A stretch of DNA of 64,000 nt from Agrococcus sp. KRD186 (GTDB lineage: Bacteria; Actinomycetota; Actinomycetes; Actinomycetales; Microbacteriaceae), in NCBI RefSeq assembly GCF_017168255.1, contig NZ_JABFAP010000001.1, positions 881,335-945,334 of the forward strand. The letters are read 5' to 3'. Shown one piece after another: positions 7,642 to 15,171 of this stretch. Every line of letters starts with the position of its first letter. Position 1 is the stretch's first letter. The notes under the pieces are model-generated. The model had not been told where the DNA came from and did not search any database. It saw nothing but the letters and a program-made list of their open reading frames with translations. The position numbers and the translations under genes were made by a program.

Positions 7642-8643
7642 CTAGCTCGCCGGTCCGTTCGGGGCCGGGCCGTCCGAGGTCGGCCGGTCCGAGGTCGGTT
7701 CGCCGTGCTGCGCCTCCGCCAGGAAGCGGCGGATGACGCGCGCTGCCTGCGCCGGCTGCTCGTAGTGCACGAGGTGGCCGACGCCGGTGAGCACCGCGAG
7801 CCGTGCATCCGGGAAGAGCGCGCGCAGCCGGTGCTGGTGCGCGAGCGGCGTGATGTCGTCGCGGTCGGCGGCGATCAGCTGCACGGGCTGCGTGATCTGC
7901 GCGGCGACCTCGCCGACGGTGTGACGGATCGAGGCGTCGAAGGCTTCGAGCACCGACTGCCGCGACGTGTAGCGCGAGAAGTAGCGGTCGTGCTGGTCGT
8001 GGATCCAGCGCAGCAGCTGCCGGTCGCGCGTCTTCGCCATGAACACGCTCATGCCGCGCACGATCGGCGGGGCGCCCAGCACCGCGAGCCCGGCGCGCTC
8101 GGGCAGCGCGGCGGCCGCGCGGTAGTAGCCGAGCGCGAGCAGCGAGCCGAGCCTGTTGCCGCCGGCGAGCGCGGGCGTCGCGATCGGGTTCACGAGGATG
8201 ATGCGGTCCGCCTCCAGTCCCTCGGCGGCGGCGTGGGCGACCACGATCGAGCCGAAGGAGTGGCCCAGCACCGCCGGGCGCTGCCCGTCGGCAGCCGGTG
8301 CCTGGGCGGCGACGAACGCCCGCAACCACGCCGCGTAGGCGTCGATCGTCGCATGCGGCAGCGCATCCGACGATCCGAAGCCCGGCAGGTCGGGCACGAT
8401 CACGCGGAAGCCGGGCAGATGTGCGGCGACGGGCTCGAGCCCGTGGTGGTCGCCGCGGAAGCCGTGCACGAACACGATGGTCGGGCCGTCTTCCGGCCCG
8501 TACTCGAACACCGCGGTGCGCACGCCGTCGACCGTCGCCTCGCGGCGGCGCTGCGGCAGCGCGTCGAGCAGCGCGCGGTACGGCGAGTCGACGCCGGGGC
8601 GGGTCGCTGCCGAGTCGTCGGCAGGTCGGTCATCCACAGGCAC
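7642..8643 (-). CDS. alpha/beta-fold hydrolase
   Basis: A 333-residue alpha/beta hydrolase. The oxyanion HG motif is in FVHGFRG (near residue 60), the nucleophile elbow is GHSFGS (near 127), the acid lies near 267 (ADRDDITP), and the histidine in GVGHLVHYE near 291. The last 20 residues are a low-complexity Ser/Pro/Thr tail encoded by a short DNA repeat around 7660-7700 and are unlikely to be catalytic. The GTG start at 8643 is preceded by a TAGGCT box at a leaderless distance. It heads a two-gene unit with the glycosyltransferase and is divergent from the exonuclease gene. Ester or lipid substrate unknown. Confidence 0.85.
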   Translation of the reverse strand: MPVDDRPADDSAATRPGVDSPYRALLDALPQRRREATVDGVRTAVFEYGPEDGPTIVFVHGFRGDHHGLEPVAAHLPGFRVIVPDLPGFGSSDALPHATIDAYAAWLRAFVAAQAPAADGQRPAVLGHSFGSIVVAHAAAEGLEADRIILVNPIATPALAGGNRLGSLLALGYYRAAAALPERAGLAVLGAPPIVRGMSVFMAKTRDRQLLRWIHDQHDRYFSRYTSRQSVLEAFDASIRHTVGEVAAQITQPVQLIAADRDDITPLAHQHRLRALFPDARLAVLTGVGHLVHYEQPAQAARVIRRFLAEAQHGEPTSDRPTSDGPAPNGPAS

Positions 8644-8649
8644 CCGCCG

Positions 8650-8655
8650 AGCCTA
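8650..8655 (-). promoter_or_regulatory. Leaderless -10 box of the hydrolase gene
   Basis: On the minus strand TAGGCT lies 6 bases before the GTG start at 8643. Confidence 0.5.
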
Positions 8656-8679
8656 CCGGCGGCTGTGGGCGGCCGCGGC

Positions 8680-8685
8680 TAGCGT
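8680..8685 (+). promoter_or_regulatory. Leaderless -10 box of the exonuclease gene
   Basis: TAGCGT lies 6 bases before the ATG at 8692. The two divergent promoters share an intergenic gap of only 48 bases. Confidence 0.5.
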
Positions 8686-8691
8686 GGGGCC

Positions 8692-9426
8692 ATGACCGAG
8701 ACCCAGCTGCTGCGCCCGATCCTCGAGGTGAATGCGAACGCCCCGGATCGCTGGATCGACCGGCTCGTCGTGTTCGACCTGGAGACCACCGGGGTCGAGC
8801 CCACCGAGGCGCGCGTCGTCACCGCCTACGTCGGCGTGCTCGACGCCGCGGGCGAAGTCATCGAGGAGCGCTCCTGGATCGTCGACCCAGGCATCGAGAT
8901 CCCCGAGGGCTCGGTCGCCATCCACGGCGTCACCACCGAGCGAGCACGGGCAGAGGGGGCGGATGCGTCGGCGTCCGTCTGCGAGATTCGTGACGTGCTC
9001 GCGGGCTACTTCGCGCAGGGCCTCGCGGTGTGCGCCTTCAACGCCGCCTACGACATCTCGCTGCTCGACGCCGAGTGCCGCAGGCACGGCCACGAGCCGC
9101 TCGACGCCCGCCCGGTGATCGACCCGATGATCCTCGACCGGCGGCTCGACAAGTTCCGCCGCGGCAAGCGCACGCTGCAGGTGGCGAGCGAGATCTACGG
9201 CGTCGAGCTGCTCGACGCGCACGACGCCAGCGCCGACGCGATCGCCGCCGGCAGGGTCGCGCAGGCGATGGCGGCGAAGTTCGCGGAGCTGCGCATCGAC
9301 CCGATATCGCTGCACGAGATGACGGCCGCGTGGGCCGACGAGCAGGCCGCCGACTTCGAGACCTATCGCCGCCGCACCGACCCGGCGTTCAATGCCGGCC
9401 GCGGCTGGCCGCTGCGCCGCCCCTGA
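8692..9426 (+). CDS. DnaQ-like (DEDDh) 3'-5' exonuclease
   Basis: A 244-residue exonuclease of the DnaQ/DEDDh superfamily, resembling the proofreading epsilon subunit of DNA polymerase III. Exo I is visible as FDLETTG (near residue 26) with the metal-binding Asp and Glu, Exo II as FNAAYDISLLD (near 115), and Exo III as HDASADAIAAG (near 179), giving His and Asp. It has no BRCT or other extra domain. Such proteins are a stand-alone actinobacterial form; the role may be proofreading, repair or RNA trimming. Start ATG at 8692 follows a TAGCGT box by 6 bases. It converges on rpmE2. Confidence 0.85.
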   Translation: MTETQLLRPILEVNANAPDRWIDRLVVFDLETTGVEPTEARVVTAYVGVLDAAGEVIEERSWIVDPGIEIPEGSVAIHGVTTERARAEGADASASVCEIRDVLAGYFAQGLAVCAFNAAYDISLLDAECRRHGHEPLDARPVIDPMILDRRLDKFRRGKRTLQVASEIYGVELLDAHDASADAIAAGRVAQAMAAKFAELRIDPISLHEMTAAWADEQAADFETYRRRTDPAFNAGRGWPLRRP

Positions 9427-9444
9427 GCGCCCCCAGACGCAGAA

Positions 9445-9492
9445 TGACGGGTTGTTGCACGAGTGACGCATCACTCCTGCAACAACCCGTCA
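9445..9492. repeat. Near-perfect 22-bp hairpin between convergent genes
   Basis: Arms at 9445-9466 and 9471-9492 match at 21 of 22 positions around the 4-base loop CGCA. The left arm begins tgacgggttgttgca. It sits between the convergent exonuclease and rpmE2 genes. It lacks a T-tract; a bidirectional terminator or REP-like repeat is likely. Confidence 0.75.
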
Positions 9493-9515
9493 CTCGGTGA
9501 TCGGGTGCGGCTGGA

Positions 9516-9764
9516 TCAGCCGCCGAAGCCCTTGTAGCGGTTCTTGAACTTCTCGACGCGGCCGGCCGAGTCCATGATGCGCTGCTTGCCCGTGTAGAAC
9601 GGGTGCGAGGCCGACGAGATCTCGACGTCGATGACCGGGTAGGTCTCGCCATCCAGCTCGATCGTCTTGTCGCTGGTGACCGTCGAGCGCGTCAGGAACG
9701 TCTCGCCCGAGGCGAGGTCGCGGAACACGATCGGCTGGTAGTCGGGGTGAGTCTCGGTCTTCAT
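9516..9764 (-). CDS. rpmE2: 50S ribosomal protein L31 type B
   Basis: An 82-residue ribosomal protein L31 of the type B form. It begins [11 protein letters not shown] and contains SASHPFYTG and the C-terminal KFKNRYKG, all typical. It lacks the CxxC zinc ribbon of the type A protein, so it can replace the zinc form when zinc is scarce. The start at 9764 has an AAGGAC ribosome site 4 bases upstream; an upstream in-frame extension has none. A candidate -10 box TAGACT lies at 9793-9798. No clear Zur operator was recognised in front of it. Confidence 0.96.
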   Translation of the reverse strand: MKTETHPDYQPIVFRDLASGETFLTRSTVTSDKTIELDGETYPVIDVEISSASHPFYTGKQRIMDSAGRVEKFKNRYKGFGG

Positions 9765-9792
9765 TGCAGTCCTTGGTCGCTCGGGCGCGGAA

Positions 9793-9798
9793 AGTCTA
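9793..9798 (-). promoter_or_regulatory. Candidate -10 box of rpmE2
   Basis: TAGACT on the minus strand, 28 bases upstream of the rpmE2 start, leaving room for a short leader with the AAGGAC ribosome site. No matching -35 box was seen. Confidence 0.35.
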
Positions 9799-9877
9799 CG
9801 GCCAACGTACGGGCCGACAGACGAGTGTATCAGTTGGTTCGGGTGGTGTGCGAGACGCGGCGTGGTGCGGCCATCGA

Positions 9878-10666
9878 TCACGAGCGCTTCGCGCGGGCAC
9901 GCCAGCGGCCGTCCTCCTGCTGCACCTGCAGCGGCACGCCGAACGTGGCGGTGAGGTTGGCGTCGGTGAGCACCTCGTCGAGCGTGCCCGCCGCCTGGAT
10001 CCTGCCCTCGCCGAGCAGCATCGCGTGGGTGAAGCCGGGCGGGATCTCCTCGACATGGTGCGTCACCATCACGATCGCGGGCGCGAGCGACGACGAGGCG
10101 TAGTCGGCGAGCGACTCCAGCAGCGACTCGCGCGCGCCGAGGTCGAGGCTGCCCGCCGGCTCATCCAGCAGCATCAGCTCGGGGTCGGTCATCACCGCGC
10201 GGGCGATCTGCACGCGCTTGCGCTCCCCGTCGGAGAGGGTGCCGAAGGTGCGGGTGGAGAGCTCGGTGAGATCCCACGCGTCCATCACCTCGGCGGCGCG
10301 CTCGAGGTCGAACGACTCGTAGTGCTCACGCCACCGCCCGGTGACGGCGTAGGCGGCGGTGAGCACGACGTCGCCGACTCGCTCGTGCCCGGGGATGCGG
10401 CGGGCCAGCCCGGTGGCGGCGAGGCCGATGCGGGTGCGCAGCTCGAAGACGTCGACCTTGCCCACGCGCTCCCCCAGCACCTCGACCGTGCCGGAGGTCG
10501 GGTGGGTGCTCGCCGAGGCGAGCTGCAGGATGGTCGACTTGCCGGCGCCGTTCGGGCCGAGGATGACCCAGCGGTCGGTCTCGTCGACCGTCCAGGAGAT
10601 CGAGTCGAGGATGCGGTTGCGGTTCCTGACGAACGAGACGTCGGTGAGCTCGAGGACGCTGGCCAT
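9878..10666 (-). CDS. Stand-alone ABC transporter ATP-binding protein
   Basis: A 262-residue ABC ATPase. Walker A is GPNGAGKST (near residue 38), the signature is LSDGERKR (near 145), and Walker B is [12 protein letters not shown] (near 165). The H-loop follows in [10 protein letters not shown]. It resembles the YlmA/ModF-like group of lone ATPases. No permease or binding protein is adjacent, so its partner is unknown. The ATG at 10666 follows a TAGGCT box by 7 bases, indicating a leaderless mRNA. It lies between rpmE2 and the glycogen genes with no obvious functional tie. Confidence 0.85.
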   Translation of the reverse strand: MASVLELTDVSFVRNRNRILDSISWTVDETDRWVILGPNGAGKSTILQLASASTHPTSGTVEVLGERVGKVDVFELRTRIGLAATGLARRIPGHERVGDVVLTAAYAVTGRWREHYESFDLERAAEVMDAWDLTELSTRTFGTLSDGERKRVQIARAVMTDPELMLLDEPAGSLDLGARESLLESLADYASSSLAPAIVMVTHHVEEIPPGFTHAMLLGEGRIQAAGTLDEVLTDANLTATFGVPLQVQQEDGRWRARAKRS

Positions 10667-10673
10667 GCAGGCG

Positions 10674-10679
10674 AGCCTA
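10674..10679 (-). promoter_or_regulatory. Leaderless -10 box of the ABC ATPase gene
   Basis: TAGGCT on the minus strand, 7 bases before the ATG at 10666. Confidence 0.5.
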
Positions 10680-10735
10680 TCGAGCGGGGCGCCCCGATCA
10701 GCACGGGCGCGCGGGCAGCGGCTGCCGCTCGGCGC

Positions 10736-11941
10736 CTACTCGGCCGCCGCAGCGCGCTCGGCGATCACCGTGGCGTACAGCTCGCGCGTCTCCTCGGCGA
10801 TGCGGCCCCAGTCGAAGTGGGTGCGGGCGCGCTCCCGCCCTGCCTCACCCATCCGCTTCGCCGCCTCGGGGTCGGCGACCATGCGCGAGAGCGCATCGGC
10901 GAGATCGGCCTCGTAGCGCTCGGGATCCGTCGGCGCGCCGGTGCCATCCTGCACCTGGTCGATCGGCACCACGAAGCCCGTCACGCCGTCGTCGATGACC
11001 TCGGGGATGCCGCCGGTGCCGCTGCCGACCACCGGCGCGCCGCACGCCATGGCTTCGAGGTTGACGATGCCGAGCGGCTCGTAGACGCTCGGGCAGACGA
11101 AGGTGGTCGCGTGTGTCAGCAGTGCGCGCAGATCCTCGCGCGGCAGCACGTCGTCGATCCAGACGACGCCCTCGCGGGTCGCCTGCAGCTCCTGCACGAG
11201 GCCCTTGACCTCCGCCATGATCTCGGGCGTGTCCGGTGCGCCGGCGCAGAGGATCAACTGTACGTCCTCCGGCAGCGAACGGGCGGCGCGCAGCAGATGC
11301 GGCAGACCCTTCTGCCGGGTGATGCGGCCGACGAAGACGACCGACGGATGCGTCGGGTCCAGTCCCAGCTCCCGCGCCCGGTCGGCGTCGGGGTTCGGCG
11401 CCCACGACTCCAGGTCGATGCCGTTGTAGATGGTGACGACCTTCTCAGGGTCGAGGGAGGGGTAGGAGCGCAGGATGTCGGCGCGCATGCCGTTGGAGAC
11501 GGCGATCACGCGGTCGGCGGCCTCGTAGGCGCGGCGCTCGATGTCGCTCGAGATGCGGTAGCCGCCGCCGAGCTGCTCGGCCTTCCACGGCCGCAGCGGC
11601 TCGAGCGAGTGCGCCGAGACGACGTGCGGCACGCCGTGCAGCGCCTGCGCGAGGCGGCCTGCCTCGTTGGCGTACCAGGTGTGCGAGTGCACGAGCTCGG
11701 TGCCGCCGACCGCGTCGGCGATCTGCAGGTCGACCGAGAGCGTCTGCAGCGCGCCGTTCGCCCCGGCGAGCGAGTCGGGCACCTCGTAGGCGGTGGTGTC
11801 GGCCTCGTCGCGCGGTGCTCCGAAGCAGCGCACCTGCACCTCGATCGAGCGCCGCAGCGCCTTCACGAGCTCGGTGACGTGCACCCCGGCGCCGCCGTAG
11901 ACCGCGGGCGGGTACTCCTTGGTGAGCAGATCGACGCGCAT
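10736..11941 (-). CDS. glgM: Glycogen synthase / alpha-maltose-1-phosphate synthase (GT4)
   Basis: A 401-residue GT4 glycosyltransferase of the actinobacterial GlgA/GlgM type. It begins MRVDLLTKEYPPAVYGGAG, with the KEYPP and GGAG elements that bind the nucleotide sugar; the E-x7-E motif is seen as EPLGIVNLE near residue 303. Characterised mycobacterial relatives use ADP-glucose to make alpha-maltose 1-phosphate for the GlgE glucan route, and some were first called glycogen synthase. It is divergent from glgC, which makes ADP-glucose, with 82 bases between the starts. Its start follows a TAGGGT box by 6 bases. The GlgM rather than GlgA activity is inferred from family and length. Confidence 0.85.
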   Translation of the reverse strand: MRVDLLTKEYPPAVYGGAGVHVTELVKALRRSIEVQVRCFGAPRDEADTTAYEVPDSLAGANGALQTLSVDLQIADAVGGTELVHSHTWYANEAGRLAQALHGVPHVVSAHSLEPLRPWKAEQLGGGYRISSDIERRAYEAADRVIAVSNGMRADILRSYPSLDPEKVVTIYNGIDLESWAPNPDADRARELGLDPTHPSVVFVGRITRQKGLPHLLRAARSLPEDVQLILCAGAPDTPEIMAEVKGLVQELQATREGVVWIDDVLPREDLRALLTHATTFVCPSVYEPLGIVNLEAMACGAPVVGSGTGGIPEVIDDGVTGFVVPIDQVQDGTGAPTDPERYEADLADALSRMVADPEAAKRMGEAGRERARTHFDWGRIAEETRELYATVIAERAAAAE

Positions 11942-11947
11942 GGCCTC

Positions 11948-11953
11948 ACCCTA
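11948..11953 (-). promoter_or_regulatory. Leaderless -10 box of glgM
   Basis: TAGGGT on the minus strand, 6 bases before the ATG at 11941. Confidence 0.5.
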
Positions 11954-12011
11954 TGCCAGGCATTTGCCCAGTCTGGGGGCGGTGCCCTGGCCCCTCCCAC
12001 CCGCGTGCCCG

Positions 12012-12017
12012 TAGGGT
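12012..12017 (+). promoter_or_regulatory. Leaderless -10 box of glgC
   Basis: TAGGGT, 6 bases before the ATG at 12024. It mirrors the glgM promoter, so both glycogen genes start from one short divergent region. Confidence 0.5.
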
Positions 12018-12023
12018 GTGGCC

Positions 12024-13262
12024 ATGGAGAAGAAGGTCTTCGGGATCGTGCTCGCCGGCGGCGAGGGCAAGCGGCTGATGCCCCTGACAGCCGATCGTGC
12101 GAAGCCTGCGGTGCCCTTCGGCGGCGCCTACCGGCTGATCGACTTCGCGATCTCGAACCTGATCAACTCCGATCTGCGCAAGATCGTGGTGCTCACCCAG
12201 TACAAGTCGCACTCGCTCGACCGGCACCTCTCGCAGGTGTGGCGCATGTCGAACATGCTCAACTCCTACGTCACCTCGGTGCCGGCGCAGCAGCGCACCG
12301 GCAAGCACTGGTTCGCAGGCAGCGCCGACGCGATCTTCCAGTCGCTGAACCTGGTCGCCGACGAGAAGCCCGACATCGTGGTGGTGGTCGGCGCCGACCA
12401 CGTCTACCGCATGGACTTCAGCGACATGATCCAGGCGCACATCGAGTCCGGCGCCCGCGCGACCGTCGCCGGCATCCGTCAGCCGCTCGAGCTCGCCGAC
12501 CAGTTCGGCGTGATCGAGGAGGACGAGACGAAGGACGGCTTCATCAAGGCCTTCCACGAGAAGCCCGCCGACGCATCCGACTTCGTCGTCGCCCCCGGCG
12601 AGGTGCTGGCCTCGATGGGCAACTACGTCTTCGACGCGGATGCGCTGGTCGAGGCCGTCATCGCCGACAACAGCCTCGAAGGCTCGAGCCATGACATGGG
12701 CGGAGACATCATCCCCTGGTTCGTCGAGCGCGGCGAGGCCGCCATGTACGACCTCAAGCACAACACGGTGCCCGGCGCGACCGAGCGCGACAAGTACTAC
12801 TGGCGCGATGTGGGCACCATCGAGTCGTTCTTCGACGCGCACATGGATCTCATCTCGGCGCTGCCAATCTTCAACCTCTACAACCGCGAGTGGCCGATCT
12901 ACACGCAGATCGTCAACGCTCCCCCGGCGAAGTTCACCAGGGATGCGTGGGGTCGCGCCGCCGACGTCAACGAGGCCATCGTGGGCTCCGGCTCGGTCGT
13001 GCAGGGCGCCTCGATCGTGCGCAGCGTCGTCGCCCCCTGGTGCGTGATCGATGCCGGCGCCACGGTCTCCGACGCGATCCTGTTCGACTTCGTCCACGTG
13101 GGCGCCGGTGCGGTCGTGCGCCGCGCCATCATCGACAAGGACGTCGAGCTCGGGCCCGGGGTGCAGGTTGGTGTCGACCACGACCTCGACCGCTCGCGCG
13201 GCTTCTCGATCTCCGCCTCCGGCATCGTGACGGTGCCCAAGGGCACCAAGATCTTCCAGTGA
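12024..13262 (+). CDS. glgC: Glucose-1-phosphate adenylyltransferase
   Basis: A 412-residue ADP-glucose pyrophosphorylase, which makes ADP-glucose from ATP and glucose 1-phosphate, the committed step of glycogen synthesis. The nucleotidyltransferase signature LAGGEGKRLMPLT is near residue 10, AKPAVPFGG near 28, and the left-handed beta-helix occupies the last third (for example SVVQGASIVRSVV). Length is normal for the family, which is allosterically controlled by glycolytic intermediates. The ATG at 12024 lies 6 bases after a TAGGGT box; a GTG two codons upstream is less likely. The stop overlaps the start of serB (GTGA), coupling the two. Confidence 0.95.
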   Translation: MEKKVFGIVLAGGEGKRLMPLTADRAKPAVPFGGAYRLIDFAISNLINSDLRKIVVLTQYKSHSLDRHLSQVWRMSNMLNSYVTSVPAQQRTGKHWFAGSADAIFQSLNLVADEKPDIVVVVGADHVYRMDFSDMIQAHIESGARATVAGIRQPLELADQFGVIEEDETKDGFIKAFHEKPADASDFVVAPGEVLASMGNYVFDADALVEAVIADNSLEGSSHDMGGDIIPWFVERGEAAMYDLKHNTVPGATERDKYYWRDVGTIESFFDAHMDLISALPIFNLYNREWPIYTQIVNAPPAKFTRDAWGRAADVNEAIVGSGSVVQGASIVRSVVAPWCVIDAGATVSDAILFDFVHVGAGAVVRRAIIDKDVELGPGVQVGVDHDLDRSRGFSISASGIVTVPKGTKIFQ

Positions 13263-13915
13263 GCGGCGCCGCCCTGCTGCTGGTCACCGACGTCGACTCC
13301 ACGCTCATCCGCGATGAGGTTATCGAGCTGATCGCGCGCGCGGTCGGGCCCGCCGCCGAGCGTCACGTGGCCGCGGTCACCGATCGCGCGATGCGCGGCG
13401 AGCTCGATTTCGCCGCCTCGCTCGCCGAGCGTCTGCTGATGCTCGAGGGCCTGCCCGCATCCGTGCTCGACGACGTGCGCGAGCAGGTCACCGTCACCGA
13501 CGGCGTGCCGGAGCTGATCGCCGAGGTGCACGAGCGCGGCGGCGTCGTCGCGGCCGTCTCGGGCGGCTTCCACGAGGTGCTCGACCCGCTGGCGGCGCAG
13601 CTCGGCATCGACCATGCGCGCGCCAACCGGCTCGAGGTGGCGGATGGGCGCCTGACGGGCCGCTCGATCGGTCCCGTCATCGACGGTGCGGCCAAGCGCG
13701 ACACACTCGAGTCGCTGCGCCTCAACCTGGGCGTGCCGCGCGAGCGCATCGTCGCGGTCGGCGACGGCGCCAACGACCTGCTGATGATGGGAGCGGCGGG
13801 CATCTCGGTCGCGTTCTGCGCGAAGCCCGCCGTGCGCGAGCAGGCGAGCCACATCGTCGAGGTGCCCGACTTCCGCGAGCTCATCGCGCTGCTGCCCGCG
13901 CCCGCTCGCCCCTGA
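13259..13915 (+). CDS. serB: Phosphoserine phosphatase
   Basis: A 218-residue HAD-superfamily phosphatase that releases serine from O-phosphoserine, the last step of serine biosynthesis. The nucleophile motif is TDVDSTLI near residue 10, motif II is SGGFHE near 100, and motif IV is GDGANDLLMM near 165. It has only the catalytic domain, without the N-terminal ACT domains found in mycobacterial SerB2, so it is unlikely to be serine-regulated. GTG at 13259 overlaps the glgC stop by 4 bases, an unexpected coupling of glycogen and serine pathways. A small hairpin follows at 13928. Confidence 0.9.
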   Translation: MSGAALLLVTDVDSTLIRDEVIELIARAVGPAAERHVAAVTDRAMRGELDFAASLAERLLMLEGLPASVLDDVREQVTVTDGVPELIAEVHERGGVVAAVSGGFHEVLDPLAAQLGIDHARANRLEVADGRLTGRSIGPVIDGAAKRDTLESLRLNLGVPRERIVAVGDGANDLLMMGAAGISVAFCAKPAVREQASHIVEVPDFRELIALLPAPARP

Positions 13916-13927
13916 AGGCACATGTAT

Positions 13928-13950
13928 GGCGATCGGCGCTCCCGACCGCC
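13928..13950. terminator. Hairpin between convergent serB and SRPBCC genes
   Basis: Arms at 13928-13936 and 13942-13950 (ggcgatcgg/ccgaccgcc) pair with one mismatch around a 5-base loop. A weaker outer stem may join tgta near 13924 with taca near 13975. No T-tract. It probably serves both converging genes. Confidence 0.4.
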
Positions 13951-13985
13951 GGTTGTGAGCAAACCGTCGTACACCTGCGGAGCGC

Positions 13986-14378
13986 TCAGCGCTCGAGCAG
14001 CGACCTGAGCCGCGCGAGGTCGGCGGCCACCGCCTGCGCGTCGGCCTCGAACGCATCCGCGCTCACGCCGTCCAGGCGTCGCAGCGTGAAGACGACCTCT
14101 GCGCCGTGCGGATGCGCCAGCACACGCAGCGGGTTGTGGACGACCGTGCCGTCGGGCAGCGTCACGTCGTGGTCGAGCACGCCGAAGGCGTTGTGCGGCG
14201 CGAAGCGCACCCGCACCTCCCCCATCGGAGACTCCAGCACCAGCGCGTCGCCGTCCCTGCGCAGCTCGCCAGTGGCGAGGCCGGCCGCCCAGCGCGGCAG
14301 CTGCTCGGGATCACCGGCGAAGGCTGCGACCGCGCGCCAGTCGCGGCGGATGACGACGCTGAGGTGTCGCGACTCCAT
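13986..14378 (-). CDS. SRPBCC-like (polyketide cyclase/START fold) protein
   Basis: A 130-residue protein beginning MESRHLSVVIRRDW. Its pattern, with the early element AFAGDPEQLPRWAAGL, a middle beta-rich part with MGEVRVRF, and a C-terminal long helix (ADAFEADAQAVAADLARLRSLL), matches the SRPBCC helix-grip fold that binds hydrophobic ligands. No catalytic residue is evident and the ligand is unknown. It lies 16 bases downstream of fabG in the same direction, so the two are probably co-transcribed. The start at 14378 is preferred over reading through from within fabG; its ribosome site is weak. Confidence 0.6.
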   Translation of the reverse strand: MESRHLSVVIRRDWRAVAAFAGDPEQLPRWAAGLATGELRRDGDALVLESPMGEVRVRFAPHNAFGVLDHDVTLPDGTVVHNPLRVLAHPHGAEVVFTLRRLDGVSADAFEADAQAVAADLARLRSLLER

Positions 14379-14394
14379 GCCGGGGATCCGGAGG

Positions 14395-15102
14395 TCAGTG
14401 ACCCATGCCAAGGCCGCCATCGACAGGGATGACGGCGCCGGAGATGTAGGCGGCCTCGTCGCTGGCGATCCAGCGCACCACGTTCGCGACCTCCTCGGGG
14501 GTCGCGTAGCGGCCGGCGGGGATGGCCTTCTTGTACTCGGCCTGGGTCTTGTCGTCGAGCTCGGCCGTCATGTCGGTCTCGATGAAGCCGGGCGCGACCA
14601 CGTTGGCGGTGATGCCGCGCGCGCCGAGCTCGCGGGTGATCGAGCGGGCGATGCCCACCAGGCCCGCCTTCGACGCCGAGTAGTTCACCTGGCCGGGGCC
14701 GCCGTACAGGCCGACGACGCTCGAGATCAGCACGATGCGGCCCCACTTGGCGCGCAGCATGCCCTTCGAGGCCCGCTGCGCCACGCGGAAGGCGCCCGTG
14801 AGGTTGGTGTCGACGACCTCTGAGAAGTCCTGCTCGCTCATGCGCATCAGCAGCGTGTCGCGGGTGATGCCGGCGTTCGCCACCACCACTTCCACCGGGC
14901 CCAGCTCGGCCTCGATCGTCGTGAACGCCGCGTCGACCGAGGCGCTGTCGGTGACGTCGGCGGCCACTGCCAGCGCGCCCTCGGGGCCGGAGCCGTCGCG
15001 CGAGGTGATGGCGACGCGGTGGCCGGCGTCGAGGAAGGCCTGCGCGATCGCGCGGCCGATGCCGCGATTGCCGCCGGTGACGAGCACGGTGCGAGAGATC
15101 AT
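14395..15102 (-). CDS. fabG: 3-oxoacyl-ACP reductase / SDR-family reductase
   Basis: A 235-residue short-chain dehydrogenase/reductase. The NADP-binding motif is TGGNRGIG (near residue 9), NAG(I) is near 84 and the catalytic Tyr-x3-Lys is YSASKAG near 145. It ends in the typical VDGGLGMGH. It reduces 3-oxoacyl-ACP to 3-hydroxyacyl-ACP in fatty-acid elongation. No enoyl reductase gene is adjacent here, although in many actinobacteria inhA/fabI follows. The start at 15102 follows a TAGGCT box by 7 bases. Between it and the DUF3099 gene, usually a close neighbour, lies the 9 kb sugar islet. Confidence 0.9.
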   Translation of the reverse strand: MISRTVLVTGGNRGIGRAIAQAFLDAGHRVAITSRDGSGPEGALAVAADVTDSASVDAAFTTIEAELGPVEVVVANAGITRDTLLMRMSEQDFSEVVDTNLTGAFRVAQRASKGMLRAKWGRIVLISSVVGLYGGPGQVNYSASKAGLVGIARSITRELGARGITANVVAPGFIETDMTAELDDKTQAEYKKAIPAGRYATPEEVANVVRWIASDEAAYISGAVIPVDGGLGMGH

Positions 15103-15109
15103 GACCGCC

Positions 15110-15115
15110 AGCCTA
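15110..15115 (-). promoter_or_regulatory. Leaderless -10 box of fabG
   Basis: TAGGCT on the minus strand, 7 bases before the ATG at 15102. Confidence 0.5.
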
Positions 15116-15171
15116 TTGGGGCCGCAGGCCTCGGCATCCCTCAGGCGCGTAGGGTCTCGTGCGAGCGCTGG

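Noticed and set aside
9765-9877. Zinc uptake regulator (Zur) site before rpmE2
   Set aside because: L31 type B genes are often Zur-controlled, but no convincing palindrome was seen here.
9764-12694. Long plus-strand open frame across rpmE2, the ABC ATPase and glgM
   Set aside because: The product is low-complexity and lies opposite three recognised minus-strand genes.
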